This document shows, one piece after another, positions 23,048 through 35,197 of a DNA stretch of 64,000 nucleotides (positions are counted from its first letter, which is position 1; each line of letters begins with the position of its first letter). Both the position numbers and the translations under genes were made by a program. Below the pieces are notes generated by a model. It worked only from the letters and a program-made list of their open reading frames with translations, had not been told where the DNA came from and did no database searches. The DNA is from Arthrobotrys musiformis (Eukaryota; Ascomycota; Orbiliomycetes; Orbiliales; Orbiliaceae): assembly GCA_036971715.1 (NCBI GenBank), contig JAVHJL010000011.1:310001-374000 (forward strand), written 5' to 3'.

Positions 23048-24890
23048 CTAATACCTCTTCTGCCTCTTCCCTCTATCCTGCTCCTCTTCTTCCTCCTCGT
23101 CTCTCTCGTTGCTATAGATCGTCACCGGCTGCGTCTCCCTCCACGCCCCCGTGAACATTGGGTCATTCTTCGCCTTATCCGCATACCTCAACAACGCTTC
23201 TCTCGGATCCTCATCTCTCATCCCGCTCAACGCTACATTCTTCCTAATATGCTCCTCATCAGGCGTACTCTTTGCAAACGGCGTAGTATGTGGTTTAAAC
23301 GGTTTATATGCGTTGGCATTAGCATTAGCCTGTGCCAGTGATTTCGTCTTTGTAGGTAGGACAGCGTTAGGGAGGTAAATCGCGTCTGCATTCATTCCTG
23401 TAGCTATATCTGTCGTTAAGGATGGGTCGTCGTCTATGTGGCGCTTTTTGAGTGGGTTAGATAGGATTGTTAGCGCTCCACGGGTGGATTTGGTGGGAGA
23501 ATAAAGAATTTTGACTGTGGCGTCCGATGAGGTGGTGAAGATTTGGTTGAGGCGGGGGTGCCATAGCGTGGCTATCACTGGTGACGATGGGGTTATGGGA
23601 ACGGTTTTTTCCGAGCGGAGAGTGGCAGGGGAGAGGAAGTGGAGGTTTCCGGCGGAGTCGGAAGTTAGCACCGATGAGGAATCCGGGGAAAAGGAGACTG
23701 TGGTGTTTTGGGAGGTTGTGGGGAGGTCCGTTCTTGTCATTATGGGTTTTTTGAATTTACGAGTGTCCCATGCTGTTTTATCACAATATCGTTAGCAAAG
23801 TAGTCTTCGAGCGTGGTATTAATTCCAGGCGAGGAAACTTACACTTAACAGTCCCATCCAACCCTCGACTAATCATCAAGTTCCCATCTTTTGAAAAAGC
23901 CACACTGGATACTCCAACCTCCTTCTCGTGTGCCCCTTCCACGGCCGCCATAGGCCTATTGAATGGCCCATCTCCTCCCCAAAGCGTCAAACCCCCATCT
24001 TGAGCTCCAGCCGCCAAAAGCTTCTTCCCGCCTTGGCTAGGATCATCCCACTTCACACACATAACCCTCGTCCTACCCCCCTTAGCCGTCCTCGATTTAA
24101 CAACGATAACCTCCTTCTGTTGTCTCTTTTGATTCACATCCCATATTCTAACCGTCGAATCCGAACCACAAGTCACCAGTAAATTCTTATCCGTGGGGTG
24201 CCAAGTCCCACTGAGTATCTCGGACACATGTCCCTTCGTATTATTCATATCCCTAAGATACTGATCTCCCTTGACGAACTCCACGACTTCGTAACCATCT
24301 CTATCGAACACCTTCGCTTGCGCACAAGAGGGAATGACGAGGATGTTCTCACCGCTGGTGGAGAATTCAGCATGGTGGAGTAGATGACCGTCACGCGGTT
24401 CGATTGTTTTGAAAGAGTGTAGGTGGTTCGAGGCCATGCCCGTGAAATCGTAAAGTTTTAGGAGAGAGTCGTGGGAAGAGGTTAGCATTCGCATCCCCGA
24501 GGGGTCAAGGGATATCGAGGTGACGGATTTGGTGTGGTCTTTTATAACAAGTTCGTGGGTTGTTGGGAATTCTTCTTCATCGTCCGAGTAGTCGTCCGAG
24601 TCATCGTCATCATCGTCCGAGTCCGAGTCTTTATGCGATGGCCCAGCATTATCATTGCCTTTATTATCCCCTTGAGGTAAGATATTTGTGTCCTTGGGGC
24701 CAGAAAGAGAATTTGGATTGTCAGCACGCTTCATCTTGTCGTGCTGCGGCGCAGATCGAGCAACTGCCTGCTTTCCGAAGGACTTGGGTAAGAAAGCCGC
24801 CACGGGATCGCTCGGATCCACGAAGGGGGATTCGATGACGATGTCATCATCTTCGTTATCGATGCCTTTGCGCTTCAGTTTCCCGCTCAT
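23048..24890 (-). CDS. WD40 repeat protein, WDR70/Gad-1 family
   Basis: Exons 24890-23843 and 23772-23048 are joined across a 70-nt intron, yielding 590 aa and the junction TVKSWDTRKFKKP. An acidic Asp/Ser stretch at ~88-112 precedes the beta-propeller. WD units are seen from THELVIKDHTKSVTS onward, including GSDSTVRIWDV and SWDTRKFKKP. The C-terminus has the family-specific AFAKSTPDEEHIRKN-like block (TPFAKSTPDEEHIRKNVALS) and DPREALLRYADKAKNDPMF, then an acidic basic-ended tail. WDR70 acts in the nucleus with the CRL4-DDB1 ligase and in double-strand break repair in yeast and human cells; that role is carried over by homology only. Confidence 0.9.
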
Positions 24891-25316
24891 TTTCGTAACT
24901 TATGCTTCGGCTGAGGAGTCGGTTTGTAGGACTTGAAGTTGATGTTGAGGATACATATGGTATGAAGGATGATGTCGATAGTTGAAGCTTCGCGAGCTTG
25001 GTGCTTCAGCGAAGGCTTGGCGCGATTTCCGTAATGGCTTGGCGTGTAATGTTGCATTTTGGCGCCTCAACGCATATTTCTTAAATAGCGACCAATTCTT
25101 CTTCGTCGAGGGGGGACTCAAACATATACCTACTTGTACTTAAGTACCTAAGTAGCTAATACTATCATCGATATAATCCACTGTTGAGGCTAAATTACAA
25201 ATCAGGGCAAAGTGCAGAAGAAAGAAATATCTAAACACATATTTAGCATCCCCCATTCGATATTCACGGACTGATACAGTACAATCGTGGCCCCAAAAGG
25301 AGATATGTGCATACAC
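24891..25316. other. Intergenic spacer
   Basis: Upstream region of the WDR70 homolog and 3' flank of the F-box/LRR gene. Nothing further recognised. Confidence 0.4.
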
Positions 25317-27279
25317 TTAATACTTAAATCTATAAAAGTCTATACGCTCCGGCTCCGTCAAAAGTCTTCTGGCCGTGTCGTCCCACATCCTCCCCAAGGT
25401 ATTCTCCTGAATCAGATATGACCACTTATAACGTTGCAATACATGAATTATATTCGGACCCGTTTCGAATGCCCTTCCCTCGTACCCCTCAGCTGCAGCT
25501 GTGCGGACATATTCAACATATAGATATTTTATGTCGGGCGCTTTGCCCACATACCGCTCGTCATACACGTTTGGCATTATGACTATTAGTTGTAGGCTCG
25601 GCCTTCGGGGGTATACATGGGCAGCCAGAGATGTGAGATATGGACCTAGGATAGTTGCATATGTGCCGCTTTCGAAGAGCTCATTGTTATGGAGGTGTTC
25701 AAGTCTGAGCACACGGATGCCTGGGTGGAGCGGCAGCTGTCATCCCAGATGTCAGTAATATTTTCAATAGACTCCTTTTCTTCAAATAGTCGAGGGCTTA
25801 CCTTCTCGACCCCAAAAAAAGGCAAGGCGATTTCTTCTAAAACAGGCCAGCCTTCGATAGTAATCAGACTCCTCACATTATCGCCATCCCCTTCAAACAA
25901 TCTTCTCGCGATCGGGCAAATTTGGCCCGGAACTGGAAGCTCCGGATGCGCTTGATGGCAGCTCAACCACAATCTCTTTAGCGAACGTCCATGTAATGAC
26001 ACAGTAGTCATGTCCCAATCGCCCAAGTCCGATAACTGCAACGTGTGCAGAGGCCCCAATTTTTTCAGGACCTGATTTCCCTCCATTCTTGTATCTGGAT
26101 TCGTCCAGTCGATACTCCCTTGGTCCCCGAGAATTTGGACAGATCGGAGTGGTGCACCGTTCGCCAATAGCGTTTGTACAAATCCATGTACATCTACCCC
26201 CAGATGAACCAGCAACGAGGAGAGTCGCTTAAACGTGCCAGTGGAAAGTCGCAGTAGGCAGTGACCTAGATTGCTTTTTTTATCCATCGCAATCCGCAAC
26301 TTCTCCAATCTGGAAAAATCAAATCTCGGGGCCTGATAATCTTGTCCAAATTCAATGCCGTTCGATAATACCTGGGTAAAATCCACACGCTGTTCATTGT
26401 TTGCAGTAATTCCCAAACTTGTCAGCGTAGCGGAACATCGTTCAATAACCCGGAAAACACCACGTATGATATCTTCACAGGAAAAACTCAACTCAAGTCT
26501 TTCAAGCTTGAGAGGTCTATGGGTGGTAAGCAAAGATTGGTAGGGGACTTTGTTGCGGGGTATTTCGTGGTAGAAGGTGCGATATTCAAGTTTTGTTTCC
26601 AAAACACGAAGGTTTGGGATTGAATCCAGAATCGTGACGAACATTCTTAGTGGGATGGTTCTGGGAATACTATTGACATTAAAATTTTCAGAAACCCCAA
26701 GTTCTCCAGAGGATTGCCCCAAATTTATTACCGATCTATTGGCAAGAACTTACATAACGGTATTCAAAATCGCAGCGTCAACCCCCAACTTCTTCAAAAT
26801 CATCGTCAAAACAACCTCGTCAGGCCGTTTAATCCCTTTGCTTATACTTCGAACAAACACCATCATCTTGATGCGCTTCATCGATAACCTTAAACTCTTT
26901 CACATACCTCAACCACCCGGCAGAGGCATTTAAAATCTCCTCGGACATTTTGTCGTTGAGAAACCCCTGTCCGCAACGTTTCTGGGGTGGCACGGGATAT
27001 ATGAAACCTTCTTTACAGTTTCTCCAGTCGTACCAGTCGGCCAGGATGGGAAGCTCTATTTTCCGAGGGAAGATTTTGGGTCCGGAAGCGGCACGGAGAG
27101 CTTTGCATGTTCTCGACAAGGACAAAATTGACGGCCTAGGGAGCTATCAAATGCACACATCTGTTAGGGAAGACAAAATTGTCATAGGCTCAATTTCAGG
27201 ATACATGGTAGATCTATCGGCTTGGACTTACACGCTCTATTATATCTAGAAGAAGTTCTATTGGGATCTGTAGAAGCAT
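25317..27279 (-). CDS. F-box/LRR protein, tandem copy 1
   Basis: Five exons (27279-27232, 27143-26908, 26846-26754, 26669-25802, 25736-25317) join in frame into 554 aa. Exon 1 encodes only the first F-box helix (MLLQIPIELLLDIIER); an 87-nt intron then splits the F-box before LPRPSILSLSRTC. The rest is LRR-like, with LxxLxLxxL spacing (LKRLWLSCHQ, IEGWPVLEEIALPFFGVEK, IRVLRLEHLHNNEL). The 61-nt intron 26907-26847 is the weakest: reading through it looks coding but shifts the frame by one base, so a frameshift is possible. Likely an SCF adaptor. Its exon layout parallels the next gene (28042-30031). Confidence 0.7.
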
Positions 27280-28041
27280 TGGTTGTTGAAGGGGGTTTGG
27301 GACTCCCTCGACCACGAGGGACTTTTCTTCCATCTCTGAGGACGCTGGTATGGAAAGTAACTAACTGGTTCAATTGATAAATTAACCCCGGGCCTTTGAG
27401 GTGGGAAGGAATGATTTGACGGATATTTCGTACTTCCTTTGCGAACACCCTGACGATATGGGTAAGAGACAATTCGCGAATTTGATCGATCTTCTTTTAT
27501 AACCTCTTAGTACAGTACGTGTAGTCGAGAATGTTTCAAGGCCACCAGGTCGACCTCTCGTAAATGAAGAGTCAGAGGCAGCCCCGCAGAGCGCCTCTCA
27601 TGTCTGGAGTCTCAGCTTAACGAGTTCGAATTTTCGGCTGCATTCTGTGAAGATTCTGCGTTAATGCCGCAGCTATACCGCTAATGCATGCAATGCTGGC
27701 GTGGCTGCTCAATGCTCACTTCCAGACTCGGATCCTGCTCACTTCCAAGACGGCACGAAACGTTGCAAAATGATGTCGACAACGCGGCAGCCACTACGGT
27801 CACTTCCTCGATCCTGGAACTCAAAGGTTAATCCACCTTGAATGAATTCTGAAGGGCATTGTTAAAATGTTTATATCATATTAAAATTTTAAAATTTTAT
27901 TCATTGAGGTCAATTAGAAACAGACACAGTAGCATCTGGTTTACGGGATAAATTAGAAAGGGCTTTTGGTCATAAATTATCTTTAGAAAATTTAAAAGTA
28001 AACAGCTTGTGGGCCTTTATGCCTCTGCAATAACTACTTGG
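27280..28041. other. Spacer between tandem F-box genes
   Basis: Promoter side of copy 1 and 3' flank of copy 2. AT-rich near 27870-27990. An ORF at 27472-27182 (minus) is an out-of-frame shadow of copy 1 exon 1. Confidence 0.4.
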
Positions 28042-30031
28042 TTAAAACAAATCCCACTTGTGGCTCGAACTATCCTCCATAAACGTCTCATTCAAGTTCT
28101 GCCTCGACATCGACCTCATACGTTCATGCCAATTTCTGTTATCAAAAATTCTACCGGGTTCCCCGTCTTCACAACTATCAAGCAAAAACGGCATGGGCTT
28201 CAAGTTGAAAACTTCCATAAACTCGGTTTGGGGGTATGCTATTATCACCGGCTTTAGGTCCTCAGATTTAATTAAGAGGTAAACCTCTGCCCCATCAAAG
28301 GCACCTATCATCAACTCCAGTGCTGGAAGTGTATTATGGCGGAGCAAAGTGTTTGTCCACAGTCGCGAGACATACGCGCGCATGTTTTCTTCATAGGCCC
28401 CTATCGTTTCGCAGTCGGATTTGAGACAGAGGTCGGAGAGAATACGAAGGGCTTTTAGAGTATGCATCATGGGGATCTATACGTTTCGATCTATTAGCTT
28501 CTCAACCTTGTGCGAAAATATGTTCTGGAGTGTTTACCTTTTCCCATCCCACGTACTGAACTGCCAGCTCCTCCAAGCAAGGCCAATTTTCAGATGTAAA
28601 TTGATATTTAGGCCCTTCGCTAAAGAGATCAGCCGTCATATGACAATCAAAGTGCGTTTTGCATTTCTGCTCAGATGAATGACACTGCAACCAAAGCTGT
28701 CTCAGCGACAATCTATGATGGAATACAGTCCTCATGTCCCAATTATTTAAACTAGACAAAACCAACGTCTTCAGTGGCGCCAATTTCGGTAAAACCACAT
28801 CGAAAGGCGAGGGTTCCAAATTGTTATCCCAGGAACACTTCAGCATCCGGAGGCAGTGGAGTCTCCCTGCATTCGTTTCTACCAGCGCGCGGAGGAGATT
28901 TTCTGGAGAGAAACAATATTCGAGCCTGACGTGGGTAAGCCTTTTACAGTCAGCTATGAGGTAGCCAAGAATGTCTGCGATATCTTGGAAGTCGTCCATG
29001 GCCGATATCCAAAGTTCTTCGAGAGCAGGGAGGCTAATTTTTCTATTTTCTTCTTTCATCTGTTCAACCATCGGGTCTGGTTCCCCTGGGAAGTTGAATT
29101 CCCTATTTCGAGTGATAAACCGGGGGTTTTCGTCCTCGTCCTTCTGTTGCAAATCATGCCAAAACCGGCCGGAGACAGGCTGTATATTGAGTCCCCGCAG
29201 TGAGCTTCCCGCACGCCGGAGAAGTTGCAGTATTGGAGGTATAGCCTCCGAGTCAAAGTGCATTAGTTCAAGCCAGTTGAGAGCAAGCGGTTTGCAATTA
29301 TCCGCGCTTGCAAGTGTTACGGATCTTTGAGAATCAAGGTTGTCCGATATTGTGATATTTCCGACGCGCAGAAGTCTCAAACTCGGCAGGGAACGAAAAA
29401 GGAAGTCCAGGGTTTTCAATGACATTTGAATATGGGAAGGAAGCCTAATTTCTCCGATTTCGTTAGTAAGTTTCCCAAACCTCTAAATATCCGGATCCTG
29501 AACTTTGGGATGCATACTTCATGATCCTCAAAAGGTCAACCTCTGCGAGCCTCCTGACAACCGCTCGAATCATAAAATTATCCCTTCTAATCCTCGCTTC
29601 GGTAAGCCCCAGCGTCATATGTCCATGTGGTAGAAACCTAGGGCTATAAACATCAAGCACTCTCCCGTAACTCAATGTTTTTGTGGAGGCCTCTAATACC
29701 GCCTCAATGGTTTTTAGCTCCACATCTTGGTATTTACTCGTATAGACAAAGTCGCCGTCGTCGTCTGGTGCTACTTCTGCACCCTCAAGCTCTAGACTTA
29801 TGATTCTGTATAGGATTGGCGATGCAATTTTGAGGGCTGCTGAACAGGTTTGAGCGAAGCTCTTGAGGCCGTTGTCAATTGGGAGCTATAGAATATTGTT
29901 AGGCCATTTCCCACGTAATTTACGAGCCAAAAGAAACGTGGCGTAGTTCTGGTTAATTAAGAAGTACTTACAGAAAGCAATATCCGCCTGATGACTTCGT
30001 CCGGAAGAATCCAGATGCTTTTCGAAACCAT
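28042..30031 (-). CDS. F-box/LRR protein, tandem copy 2
   Basis: Four exons (30031-29972, 29885-29518, 29444-28538, 28476-28042) join in frame into 589 aa. Exon 1 gives MVSKSIWILPDEVIRRILLS, the first F-box helix. An 86-nt intron splits the F-box at the same place as in copy 1, before LPIDNGLKSFAQTC. The 73-nt intron 2 has a TTACTAAC branch site. LRR segments follow, including LRQLWLQCHS, WPCLEELAVQYVGWEK (matching WPVLEEIALPFFGVEK of copy 1) and LKALRILSDLCL. The last introns of both copies fall directly after the GWEK/GVEK position, so the two genes are duplicates of an ancestral gene. Function: probable SCF substrate adaptor, target unknown. Confidence 0.8.
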
Positions 30032-31962
30032 GTCTAATAGCTGTTTTGCCAGGCTATAGGAAGTACGTCGACGTGTGAAAAGATATAATAGTCCAGAATT
30101 AGGTAGTTGTCCATACGGATTTTGATTGCTAGAAAAGTGGACAAGTGTAGCAGACCCTTATATATAAATACCCAAGGAAACGGCCAGTCGATGGATTTAA
30201 ATCCCGTCGTCAAGCTTCAGACGCGACGGGCTTAAATTTCAGCCCCATATGTGCCCAGCCTTCCGCCCAGCCACACTAGCCTCATTCGATGTTGGAAATT
30301 TGTAATGTTTTCTTGAAGCTCAAAGCAACGCAGAATAGTTAGCTGAAGTTGTGCCTGAACTTTTCCAATTGGGATACTTCGCGCGAGTTTTGACTACAAA
30401 TGACTAGATTGCAATTGCCTCACGATGAATTTTTTATATAGATTTTGCATAGCTGTACAGAAACGCTGGAAACACGATCTAAACGTGTATACAGTTACCG
30501 AAGCAGCATTTTTTGACAATTTGTACCGCTGTGACTTGCAAGTACTTGGGATAACATAGTTTCTCAATGAACAACCAATTAACTAAAGACCTTTTGACGT
30601 AGAAATTCGTAAACGAACCCATATTCTGGCTAGGTCTAATACATCGGCTTGCTTAAGTACTATATACCATTCTCTTTTACACTGCTCGCAATCTACATGC
30701 ATAGTAAATTACAAATAGCTATGGTTTAGTTTAACTCGTAATCTGCCCTCCTAGACGACACTTATTCCCCCGGAAGCGGTGGGATATTCTGTCCCCCCCA
30801 GAAAGAAAGTACAATGGTAAAATCTTTTTAATGGGTCGTTTAGCAAATAGGATATTGTGGCTGTGTCGTCAAGAAGATGCATTTATCAATATTAATGCAG
30901 GATATATATAGGGGCGATAGAATGCAATACTCGAGCGCTCCCTGACGTCATGACATGGCTCAAGCTCCTAGCTAGGCATTGCTTCCAGTATAGCCTCTAT
31001 ATCCTCTCAACCAAAGATCGCAGCTGCGCAAGACTAGATCCAAGCATGAAATATCGCTGACCGCCTAAATTCTAAAGTCAGTCTGAATCGCAACATGGCG
31101 AGAAAGTGTTAATAATACCAAAAGCCAAACCGGCAAGCGCTTGTTTAACCCGGCTTCCACCTTCGATGCCTTAGTGCCGACGCCACAGACAATTTAAATT
31201 CATGAAATTAAATTAATTCTAATTTCATTTCCAAAAGCTAAGGTCTCCAAGGGCGACTTGCTCAAATCTTAAATATGGGGCCTACGTTATGGGAGGCCCA
31301 CGCCGCGATTTTTTAAATTTTTGAACTATGGTCGCGACCGGCCTTCGGAACTGGCTAGGAGAACGATCTTAAGATCTTGATAAGTGGGTCCCAGATTGTC
31401 CACTTTGGATGGGACTAAAATACAATAAAGAAGCTACGAGACTGAGAGGAAGCGTAGATCTAGATATAGCTGAGCTAGAGACTTAATGATTAAAACGATA
31501 AAGAGCGTCTGCAGCGACACTATTTGGTTTACGATCTGAATGATCGATAACGAGAAAAAATGTATATTGATGTAAAGTACACAACGACCCGCAGGTAGTT
31601 CCGAGGCCACACCCGACTCCCAGGCAAACCCGATAGTCAGGAACATGACTCAATCTATCAGCAGTATTCTAATCCAACTAACGGAAACTCGAAAGAAGAT
31701 ATGCCCGCGATAAAACTTTTGTAAGTGTTGATACAAAAATGAAAGTGCAAAAACAGAATCGTCCGAGAGAGAATAAAAGCTCACTCGTGCAAAGGTGCGA
31801 CACAACTCAGATGAAAGTATCCTTATTGGGGGACATTCCATCGTGGTCGTTCAAGAAGAATCTTGTTCTCAATCGCTAATGCTTCCCAGTTAGCAAATAA
31901 CGCTTTAGCAATAGGAGTAGATTATATTATCACTCACTGTGTATTCTGTAATTGGTAGAATG
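30032..31962. other. 1.9-kb gene-poor region
   Basis: No supported gene. An imperfect inverted repeat around 30195-30233 (ATTTAAATCCCGTCG and CGACGGGCTTAAAT arms) could form a hairpin about 165 bp upstream of the F-box gene start. Confidence 0.4.
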
Positions 31963-33060
31963 CTAAAAGAAAGGGTTGGGATAAGCGACTCTGCTGAAAG
32001 TGCAAATGAAGTCCCCTTGTTGGTTCACATCCAAGGACATCCTGAAAGGGTTCGTTGAGGGATCCCCGGGAGCACGCATGGTAAAAAAGGGATATCCGCC
32101 AGCAGCGATCTCAGACTCATGAGGACAGTGTATTGTGGTGGAATACCTGGCTGATGGGGTGTCAAAAGCATATGTGAGTTCGAAAAACCCTTTTCGAATC
32201 TTAGCAACTCGTTGACGGGTACCCGGTTGGATAATTGCGACGCCACAGAAGAAATTAGCCCTGTTCCCGGTAACGCACAAGCGCTCAATGGTCAAGGCAT
32301 AGCGAGTATTGTTAGTGAGGTAGAAGCTTCTAAAGGGACGCCCTGTGTATGAATAATATGGTAATGTTAGTGTACTGTCATGAAGTACCAGTACAACACG
32401 GACTAGGCGACGCATATAGGACTAGGTGCCTACCGTTCCCCGTAGCGTTTTGACCACCGTTCATAAAAAATGGATGATAGTCCTCTCGATTGACCCCAGC
32501 GCGGTTATTGGCCAGGTCGCCTACCATTTGGACGAGGGGAAGGTCATATGGGCGGTCAGCGTAAGGATGCTGCGTTGACCCAACAAGAGGAGCCCCATCA
32601 GACGCATATTTGGCGTGATTTTGATATTCTGGAAGGCGGGCGTACGGAGAATATGGGTAAACTTGACGAACATGTAGCTCGTAGTCCCAGTCAATAGGCG
32701 CTTGGCGGGATCGGTGATCTTGGCCCAGAGGAACTCGGTGAAACACCGCAGTCAGCATGGGCACTCCCAAATCTTGCGACCCGGCATGGGGTTGCGAATT
32801 GTGTCGGGAGTGCCCCCCCGGACGGCTTCGTGAGCGATGTCGTGGAGGATCTTGGGTACGTTCTTGTGGTGAAGGAGCTCGGGAGTGAGCTCGGGAACGG
32901 CTCTCTGGTGAAGGGGCTCGGGAGCGAGCTCGAGAACGGGCACGAGAACGGGCGCGAGAGCGAGCGCGAGAACGAGCGCGAGAACGAGCTTGCTCTCGAC
33001 TTCCCTCGTAGTATCGGTCATAGTCATATCGGGAATACCTATACGGGTTTCACCCCATGG
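31963..33060 (-). CDS. Arg/Ser-repeat protein, 5' end unresolved
   Basis: Two exons are supported: about 33050-32434 and 32342-31963, joined by a 91-nt intron with a CACTAACA branch site. The first part reads Tyr/Arg/Asp-rich (YSRYDYDRYYEGS), then an alternating Ala-Arg-Ser-Arg repeat encoded by hexamers (32900-33000), then an RS/Pro-rich stretch. The C-terminal ~230 residues look globular (DWDYELHVRQVYPYSPYA, FYLTNNTRYALTIERLCV, FFCGVAIIQPG) but match no family I know. The start codon probably lies on an exon upstream (33100-33520); I could not fix it, because frames there are ambiguous. RS-type repeats suggest RNA or splicing-factor contacts, but this is only a compositional hint. Confidence 0.5.
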
Positions 33061-35197
33061 TCAATTTAGGGGTTATGTTTAGCAATCTAACTAGGTTCTA
33101 AGCTGCTAATGTTTCTAGGTCGGTATTCTATTCTTTCGTTCAACTCACATCTTGGCCAAGCTACAAAACCTATATAAGCATCTATAGGTTAGTATTCGTT
33201 TCCACCAAACAATCAGCTCAGGGGAAATTCACTTACTACAGTATTCCTAAGGGCGTTTTCAGTGATAGATTGAGGAAGGATGTTCGATGGAATGGTGGTT
33301 GAAGGGAGACGCAGGTTGGTGAGAAAAATTGGACGTTGACGGATGAGTATTGAGTGTAGGCGCGAGGTGCGGAGGAGATGCCATGGAATTGACTGAGAGA
33401 ACGAATGCTGGTGCGGTCGAGACGTCTACATTCACGCGTTTCTTGCGTAATAACATGTCTCCCTCCGCCAGCTAATCCAACAATAGCCATAAACATCACC
33501 ATCGTGCTTCGTCCTATCAATAACCAGGTCTATGATCGAGTATCACAATAATTAGTCTCATGGTGTCTACATATCGCCCAGCCTTAGGATACCCAAAGCC
33601 TCAATTCCATCGTTGGAAACAACCCATGATTGTATACTCCCCGCAAATATACATATATCCTAGACTAGCATATTAATTTATTGTGTAGTATAGAATATAC
33701 ACACTGCCTTGAACTCAGGTTACTCCCCGAGGTTGTACTATGGTGCAGCTTGAAATTTGAATTGGATAAATAGAGGAGCGAAAAGAAGCCGTCCTCTAAC
33801 TAGCCTATAACTTCTCCGGGCGACCCTTCACCTGTGGACTTGCAAGCGCATACGCTATGGTGACACCGGCTCCGTGTTGTAGGCGGCGTTTGTCTGTTGC
33901 ATTTCGAGCGGCCCAAAACCTGTCAAACAATTCCCTCCTTGGGACATTTCCCCTTCTGGACACCGCGACTTTTTGGCAGACGCCTTCCTTCTTCTCGTGT
34001 TGGGCGCACTCCACGTGCCTTAAAGACCCGGCCACCCTGCCAGGAAAAAAGATGCTATGCAGGTTCCGACCCCGCTACGAGAGCCCATTCTCCACTCTCC
34101 TTCCGAATGAGCGTACAGCTAGGAGAAACATCGGAGCCCGGAGAATCCTGCAGACGGTCGTTTCATCCGCCCAAGGAATAAAATCCCGACTGGCTTTCAT
34201 AAATAGCACAGGACGAACATGTCCGTCGACGTGACACTCAAGCTCCAGTCGTGATCATGGCGTCGACTTGACTCAATCGCATCGTTGAGGTGACATTAAC
34301 AGGCACACATGCATGTACGTACATGGACACCAGCCTGCGACGAACATAGGTGGCCAGTGGACCTCTTTGGCCATGTTCCCGCGGCTTGGAGCGGAGACAG
34401 CTGAGATTAGGCATGGCGTGGGCGTTCATAACATCCTCGTCGGCTTCAACAACCAGATTTCAACCACTATTATCTGGGGTCTTTATGCCCTTTTGCATGC
34501 ATGGTCAAAGAAAATGTCTTTGAAGGTTAGAAGCTTCCAAACCACAGTGCCTTTAAATGACCAAGCTGACACTGTATATACACAGTATGTGTATATATAT
34601 ATATACAACACTGCAAGGGTCCAGTTTTGACACTCGGTTAAATTGGCAAACTTAGGGTCCAGCCGGCGGAGTTTAATGCAGGCCGGATCGCGCCCGTCTA
34701 CGCGTGCTGCCTCAGTTGTCCAGGCTCCAGATGTCACCTTTCAGATGCCCAGTCAAGAGCTCGAGGGACATGAGCGCTGCATGTTTCTGCCGAAACTTCC
34801 ATTTGTGTGTCTTCTTTCACCGGCGGATTTGCATGGCTTTTGAATGAGCCGTGCCTTGAAAATCGTCCGCCCAGCCCCGGAGAATCCAGCCATTCTTAAC
34901 CCAATGAGAGATACCACAAGCGGTAACATTGCGCCTCAACACCGATGAAGTGGGGACGCTATATGCAATGGTTCATGTTCGTTGATCCACAATTGACTGA
35001 AAACTGAAAATCTTTTATGAGCCCAAATGGGGGCATATATATATATATGCCCCTAGTCGCAGCCGTCCTTCAGTGATTCGCAAAGGCTCTCCCATTCCTT
35101 TCAAAAAGCCCCGGACGGATTCTCGCGACGTCAACCTATCTGAGAGGATTCGAAAATATCTGTATATACGACTAGGCGGAAAAAGTTGTTATTCAAT
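33061..35197. other. Spacer with 24-bp perfect palindrome
   Basis: May include a 5' exon of the Arg/Ser-repeat gene (33236-33520, minus). TA-dinucleotide runs occur near 34576-34606. A perfect 24-bp palindrome, GGGGC-(AT)7-GCCCC, lies at 35030-35053, upstream of the secreted-protein gene. No other gene is supported. Confidence 0.4.
35030..35053. promoter_or_regulatory. Perfect GGGGC(AT)7GCCCC palindrome in promoter
   Basis: All 24 bases are self-complementary. It lies 145 bp before the ATG at 35198, where a TATA region would be expected. It may serve as TATA box, cruciform or dimeric binding site; function inferred only. Confidence 0.4.

Noticed and set aside
27182..27472. 96-codon minus-strand ORF upstream of F-box copy 1
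   Set aside because: A different frame contains the F-box start MLLQIPIELLL followed by a GTAAGT donor.
32752..33027. 91-codon hydrophobic Leu/Val/Pro repeat ORF
   Set aside because: The neighbouring frame continues into a long globular domain through a proper intron; the hydrophobic frame is probably a shadow of the same hexamer repeat.
33857..34234. 125-codon plus-strand ORF
   Set aside because: No start context or domain, and overlapping ORFs in other frames are just as long.
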